Shown here: positions 58,850 through 64,000 of the stretch, in pieces
Layout: each line of letters begins with the position of its first letter
How positions within the stretch are numbered: the stretch's first letter is position 1
Assembly (NCBI RefSeq): GCF_029784165.1
Contig: NC_073696.1
Location: 103,190,665 to 103,254,664, forward strand
Source: Wyeomyia smithii
Lineage: Eukaryota; Arthropoda; Insecta; Diptera; Culicidae
Direction: 5' to 3'
Length of the DNA: 64,000 nt
Notes under the pieces: model-generated
Databases searched by the model: none
What the model was told of the DNA's origin: nothing
What the model saw: the letters and a program-made list of their open reading frames with translations, nothing else
Program-made: the position numbers and the translations under genes

Positions 58850-60440
58850 CTTCAAACTTCCACGCAAAACTTTAGTAAAAATGACAACATCTGTTTCATT
58901 TAGATGTAAACAACAGTCAAAGTTTGGCTGAATACTGCACGTTACTACGTTATGCCGTGTTACAGTCTAAAACTCCTTTCCCACTGATCAATGTTTTCCA
59001 TTTTTTTTATTAACGCTAAAATGAAAAACAAGTAATTGAAGTCATGAAAACCGAGCGATCGCTGTAGACGATGCCGGTTGAGGAAAAAATCCACCGACCG
59101 ATTATTTAAGTTTATTATTATCATCGCGAACAGCCTGCTCATTGTTGACACATTTTGCCGAATAGCGCAGAACATTTCACACCAAACGAGAGCGCCAATT
59201 TCGTGATATTTCCGTCTGTAAGTTTCTAAACATTACCTACTCCACGGCATGGAAACATATTTGGCTCCCAAAAAAAAACCACCTACCATCTGCATAGCGC
59301 AATTCCGTTCAAGCGTTAGGTTCCGCGCAAAACCAACAGCACAAACTTGTCATCGGCAAATGTTATTAACCTTCGATAATTGATTTGCTTTTAGCAGCCA
59401 ACACACGAATTCGTTCGATCATTTGCTCTGGCTTTGGCCGTAGTCCCCGTACATCTGCCCGGCGCTGCCGCCGAGGAACCAACCGAAACCGACTGAAAAC
59501 TCGTTCGTAATATCATCCACGGACGTTTTTTTTTCTCTGCCCGCCCCGTCCGTTCTTTCGCAACCCCGTCCGCTGCCACACACTGATTTCGCTTGTTTAT
59601 CATACACACGGAACCGCAGCTCTGCAGCCTCCAGCGCACCACTTGTTTACACGATTATTTGTTTCGCGAGATGCAGGTGTGAATTGATCTACGCTTGTAT
59701 TTCGCCGCGCACAACATCAACATCGACTAATAGGCTTCCGCCAGCGGACCTCCTCACCGGCCCCGTAGATCGCTGCTTAGTGTAACGGGTGCTTCTTTCT
59801 AAAAAATAATCAATATCGATCAAACGGCGGCCACCGCAGCCCCGTCATCACCGATCGGTTCGCACCGGATCACGATTCCCCGATCGCTCTCACTGTGGGA
59901 CCGCGCAAAAAGACGACCCCTGCCGGTGAGCGGTGCAATAAAGAGCGTAATTTATTCCTGTTTGATGTTGAATGATTCCGCGAATGATTTTCGTCTGGGA
60001 AGTATCGGTAAACATTTCGGGACCGATTAGCGAGCTGCTTTCGCCATTAGGCCGCACCCGCGCGGGGTACACGGAACGGAAGGGTGTGAGATTTGTTTTT
60101 GCCGCGTGCCACCATTCGCTGCACACATTTTCCTGACCTGTGCGAGATTTGCGTGGAATGGAAACAGCGCAAATTTACGTGGAAAATTTTGCATCTGGAA
60201 ATTACGGCTTGCGGTGGTACTTCTGATGCGACATAGCGCTATTAGCTTACGGTAAATACTCAGCGATACTTCGTTTGTTAGTTTGTTGCTCGCTGCAGAA
60301 TTTCCACTTAACTGGCTCTGTTGCAGTTCGTATCTGCGAAGCAATCAATCAGTCTCAGTGCTGTGTCTTTATTCTCTACCTATTATCCCAAACATTTTTT
60401 CGTTGTAAACTAATGTTTACTAATCTCAATTTCATGTTTT
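58850..60440. other. Repeat-poor intronic DNA before the last dpp exon
   Basis: 59250-60200 is GC-rich with no transposon signature or domain-bearing frame. The polypyrimidine tract and acceptor for the last exon close it. It is a candidate regulatory region by position only. Confidence 0.4.
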
Positions 60441-60454
60441 CGTTTTTCTTCCAG

Positions 60455-61329
60455 AAAGCCATATAGACGAACGTTTCAAGCATCATCACCGCTTCCGGCT
60501 GATGTTCAACGTGACCAACATCCCGCTGGGTGAGAAGCTGCGGGCAGCGGAACTCACGCTGAACCGAGATGCGATCGAAGACCAGCGGTACCGGGCCGTG
60601 CAGCATCAGGTGCTGGTGTACGACATCGTGCGGCCCGGCATCAAGGGCAAACGGGCCCCCACGTATCTGTTGATCGATAGCAAAACGGTCAAAATCAACG
60701 AAACCGGTCCAATCAGTGTAGATGTGCTGCCAGCAGTCGCGCGGTGGCTACGACATCCTAAGCAAAACCATGGAATCTTCATTCAGGTTATCAGTAAAAG
60801 CAAACGGAAGCCTCGAGCCGTACCACAGCACGAGCACGTCCGGCTGCGGCGGAGTACCGATGAAAGCCACGACAAGTGGGCTCAGAAACAGCCACTGCTA
60901 TTCACCTACACCGATGACGGTCGACATAAGCAACGGCCGATCCGGGACGCGTTAAGTAATGCGAACCGTGCGCGGCGAACACCGATGCGGAATCGTCGAA
61001 GGAAGAATGGCACGGAAACGTGTCAGCGGCGGCCACTCTACGTAGACTTCAGTGACGTCGGTTGGAGCGATTGGATTGTGGCTCCACCGGGCTATGAAGC
61101 CTACTACTGCCACGGTGAATGCCAGTTCCCGATCGCCGATCACCTGAACACGACGAATCACGCGATCGTTCAAACGCTGGTTAACTCGATCAGTCCCAGT
61201 CTGGCACCGAAGGCTTGCTGCGTCCCCACTCAGCTGTCATCCATCTCGATGCTCTATCTGAACGAGCAGAACAAAGTCGTCCTGAAGAACTACCAGGACA
61301 TGACCGTAGTCGGATGTGGTTGTCGTTAA
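60455..61329 (+). CDS. dpp: Decapentaplegic, coding exon 2 with mature BMP domain
   Basis: This exon encodes residues 234-524 and ends with TAA at 61327-61329. The propeptide continues (HHHRFRLMFNVTNIP). R-L-R-R at 363-366 and R-N-R-R at 412-415 are two furin-type cleavage sites; the first resembles the upstream site of Drosophila Dpp, the second would release the mature ligand. The mature cystine-knot domain, residues 423-524, has all seven cysteines (423, 452, 456, 488, 489, 521, 523). It also has the family motifs YVDFSDVGWSDWIVAP, YYCHGEC, KACCVPT and VVGCGCR. The sequon NTT at 465 is conserved; another, NGT, is at 418. The secreted dimer would act as a morphogen through type I and II BMP receptors and Mad. 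Against all other TGF-beta groups, the match to Dpp/BMP2/4 is clear. Confidence 0.97.
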
Positions 61330-61730
61330 ACACAACCGCTTGTAAATTGCATGAAATTGTATTATACTGAGCAGAGCTGGTATCCTCTTAAAGAAGATAC
61401 CACCGAGTCGTAGGTTATGAAACCGGGTCGACCGGGTCGTAGGTTATGAAACGTACTATGAAACGAAGATATGAAGATGGGCGGATGTCATGTAAATTTA
61501 TTCCTATGCCAGAGGAGGAAGTAGCAGATGAAAATGAAGCAGAATAAGAAGAGATTAGGAAACTTTTCGCTTAAGAGAGTCACGAGATCGAGATCGAACG
61601 GCTGCGTGATTTGTACATGTGTGTGAGTGAGCGCGCGATTGAGGACGGGATCCCGAGCGCGGTTTGGGATACCGATTGTAATATTACGACTAGCGATACT
61701 ACTTACAAATAAAACCCAGTGTTGGTAAAA
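61330..61730 (+). other. dpp: dpp 3' UTR with poly(A) signal
   Basis: The first good AATAAA lies at 61708-61713, about 380 bases after the stop. A TCGTAGGTTATGAAAC repeat occurs at about 61408 and 61438. Further AATAAA-type sites near 62295 would allow a longer 3' UTR. Confidence 0.6.
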
Positions 61731-62980
61731 AAAATTGTACAAAAATCTATCCATGATATTTGAGAAACTGCGATCGAATATGGCTTATATTGTATACTGC
61801 TGTAATAAGGAAAAAAACTGCATAATACTAAAACCACATAAGCAAGCCGCAGCGAAACCTGTTTTTGTAAATATACGCGTAATTCAAAGGCTAGCTAATA
61901 TATCTAACTAAAACCCGTAAATCCTTGTAGAACACGAACACACAAATGAACACTTTATGCAATGAATACCACTACTACATTGAAAGCTTCACTCTAAGAA
62001 AAACTTTAGGCGATTGTTTAATAATGTAAACACAAACAATATTTGTTGGAAGATTGTTTTATTTATTTTTTTGGTACAGTAAGACAGAGGGGGGCCAGCA
62101 TTCGGAGATTTACTCGACGGAGTCAGGTTGTATAGGTCAGAGAGTCTGTAAAATAGTCTGTCGGAGGCGTTACGAGTGTTTGGCGGACGCACAACCATAG
62201 TAGTAACCTGTACTGTTTATACTATCCAATCCTACTGTTTTATCTCTGTAAATTTGTGTAATATAATAGTACCTGTATTTGAGAAAAAGTATTTATTAAA
62301 TAAATGGTCAAAAATTGAGAGAGGAATTAAATTTTGTAAAATTTGTACCGTAATTCGTTTTATTTATTTCTACCCTGCACAGTAAAAAGACACTGTAGTG
62401 CAAGCATTGATGACCGCTCCTTAATCGTCAACATTTGACTATTTTACACTAGCTATGCTATGGCATGTCACTATACGATTTAGTAACTCTCCCAAGCGTG
62501 GTTTTCGTTCAGAAGGCTAGAGTGATCCCTCCGCTATCAACTTCTGCAAATAACGTGTCATAAAGGTGTTTAATAGGTTGTGGTGATTGAATGAAAGTAA
62601 TCGATCAAAAAATCGATCAAAGCAGATAGGACCTTTTGAAATGTTTCTCTAGAATAGGGTAGTATGATTCTGGTGGACTGACAAGTATGTTCGAATCTAA
62701 AATATGAGTATGATAGAGCTGGTGGAACGCAGTATGGAAACATAACATCTTGGTTGTCTAGAGTTCGTAGCTATGATATTCCTGTCGAAGATGATATGGT
62801 AAATTAACCTATAGTGGACCCCTGTACTTTACTTCATGGCAGACAACACATCAGATTAACTCAATTGTTCTTAACATAAATACGTGATACGGTGAACATG
62901 GTAGCTTGTGTACCACTAGTGTCTAATTCAAAAAGCTTTTTCTTGTGTGAAATAAAGTGCTATAGGTGATCTAGTGCTAG
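61731..62980. other. DNA downstream of dpp without a gene
   Basis: AT-rich, no recognisable frame. TGTTGGAAGATTG at about 62045 resembles an LTR start, but no matching end or duplication was found. Confidence 0.4.
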
Positions 62981-63059
62981 TGATCCGACGGCCAAATTGG
63001 ATATCTTAACGGATAAGTAGAAGTGTCTTTGCATGCTTTTGATTTATTCTGTTTTTTAT

Positions 63060-64000
63060 TGATTTAATTTGTGCCAGCGCCGACCACCGCGTCTTTATCA
63101 CATAGACACTACGGCTGCTGATTGAAATTTCATTGTTGTTTTTTCATTGTTCGCTGCCTATAGCCTCTGCCGTTGCTGCTGGACGATACCAGCGTATTTG
63201 TCTGCAGCGGCGTCTGCTTGTTTGTATCGGGATAATGGATTGTGCGAAATGTGGCAATACCATTCGCATTAGCGATGATCCTGTTATTTGCGTTGGTAAA
63301 TGCAAGTCTCAATTCCATAGAGTTTGCACACCACTGACAGAAATAGCAGCGAAAGTCGTAAATGATAATGATAATATTGTGTTTAAATGTGTATCATGTC
63401 TATCAGCCCAAGATGACGGCGGAAACATTGATGCTTTGAGTGGTGAGCTGACCAAGATTATGGGTGTTTTGTCATCTATGTCTCAGTCGCTTACCGATAA
63501 CCAAAGCAAAATTGAATCAAATATAAACACGGCAATTTCAAGTGGTATCGAGATGATTTTGAAATCGGTCAGTGACTCTCTGAGTGAGAGTATTGTATGC
63601 ATTGAAACCAGTGTTGCCAGTAAGCTGAATGATTTCAAAAAATATCTTGAAATTAAAGAACGGGAAAATAATGCAGCCTCAATGAACAGAAAGAGAGCAC
63701 GTAATGAGAGAACGGTTCACTCTGAATCGGACTCAAATCCCAGTAAGAAAATGTTTTTAGCACGCGATGAACTGATTGTGGACGATTCGAGACGCGATGA
63801 CGAGGTTTTTTGTTGCATTAAACAAACCTACGCGAACGTTTTAGCGGGGTCAACTGGGGCCGTTTTCAAAGAAAAGAGAACCGTAAGGCTCGGCCGGTCA
63901 TTGTGATCAACCAGTCGAGTCTTCTCAATCTAGTGAAAACACTAGATTATTTTTAAAAGAAAAATTGGATCCAAAAATACACAAAATTAGCAATTTTAGG
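63060..64000 (+). mobile_element. Non-LTR retrotransposon, 5' part, cut by window edge
   Basis: ORF1 of a LINE starts at 63235 and the element continues past the end of the window. The GC-richer stretch from about 63070 probably belongs to its 5' UTR; the exact start is not visible. Confidence 0.65.
63235..64000 (+). pseudogene. LINE ORF1 protein with PHD-type zinc finger, frameshifted
   Basis: The ATG at 63235 was chosen over the in-frame one at 63133 because the zinc finger starts at residue 3. C3, C6, C19, C23, H28, C31, C52 and C55 form a C4HC3 PHD-type finger, common in ORF1 of insect LINEs. Residues about 70-150 have heptad-like Ser/Leu/Ile spacing (LSSMSQSLTDNQSKI) suggestive of a coiled coil. 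A basic RKRARNERT patch follows. The frame stops at 63906, but the next bases continue the family pattern in other frames (PVIVIN, then LFLKEKLDPKIHKI), so at least one frameshift is present. The protein would bind element RNA. The zinc finger alone could suggest a chromatin reader, but the overall layout argues for a retrotransposon. Confidence 0.78.

Larger units (their letters stand above)
43025..60454 (+). other. dpp: dpp intron, 17.4 kb, phase 1
   Basis: The donor is GAAG|GTAATT at 43024/43025 and the acceptor TTTTTCTTCCAG at 60443-60454. Joining the exons completes codon 234 as GAA and gives the continuous, family-conserved run SFTHE-ESHIDERF. The intron is full of repeats between 43.6 and 50.0 kb and between 53.7 and 58.9 kb. 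The stretches 50.8-53.0 kb and 59.2-60.4 kb are GC-richer and repeat-poor and are the best places to look for enhancers. Confidence 0.9.

Noticed and set aside
62045..62385. Possible solo LTR starting TGTTGGAAGATT
   Set aside because: No convincing CA end with a matching 5-bp duplication, no second LTR, no primer-binding site.
1..64000. Endogenous viral elements, CRISPR arrays or a novel multi-gene system
   Set aside because: I looked for viral polymerase, nucleoprotein or NS-type segments and for regularly spaced short repeats. The coding pieces found are dpp or transposon proteins, and the tandem repeats have long diverged units.

Overview
This window looks like genomic DNA from a dipteran insect, most probably a culicine (Aedes-like) mosquito. 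The main support is one host gene: a BMP2/4-type ligand whose C-terminal 102 residues closely match insect Decapentaplegic (Dpp). The repeat landscape agrees: tRNA-derived SINEs, Jockey-like and RNase H-bearing LINEs, Tc1/mariner, hAT and Harbinger-like DNA elements, many MITEs and foldbacks, and an AT-rich background. The species is inferred from family resemblance, not tested.

Layout. Bases 1-31000 hold no host gene I can support. They are transposon wreckage: a Tc1-like foldback (1.7-3.4 kb), two inverted copies of a compound repeat (4.8-6.1 and 19.3-20.4 kb), a nested foldback carrying a 5'-truncated LINE with a clear target duplication (6.8-9.3 kb), a ~124-bp tandem repeat split by a second LINE (11.6-16 kb), an hAT C-terminal relic (17.9-18.3 kb), and a third LINE broken by a MITE-like insertion (21.5-24.3 kb). 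Bases 31000-35270 and 40800-42308 are more GC-rich and less repetitive. They are the best candidates for dpp promoters and 5' UTR exons; one strong splice donor is seen at 33156/33157. A nested mariner (37.9-39.7 kb) and a 299-bp MITE (39.7-40.0 kb) lie between them.

The dpp coding sequence is in two exons, 42325-43024 and 60455-61329, on the + strand. They join in phase to give a 524-residue preproprotein. The intervening 17.4-kb intron contains several foldback and MITE families, a SINE, a transposase relic, and two of three copies of a ~0.6-kb repeat whose third copy lies upstream of the gene. Downstream of dpp is a short 3' UTR with an AATAAA signal. The PHD-finger ORF1 of another LINE starts at 63235 and runs off the right edge.

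The window therefore has a single developmental signalling gene in heavily transposon-occupied DNA. I found no RNA gene, CRISPR array, or convincing novel multi-gene system. The most unusual features are structural: palindromes built from transposon ends, an inferred empty-site/filled-site pair, and repeats recurring around dpp.
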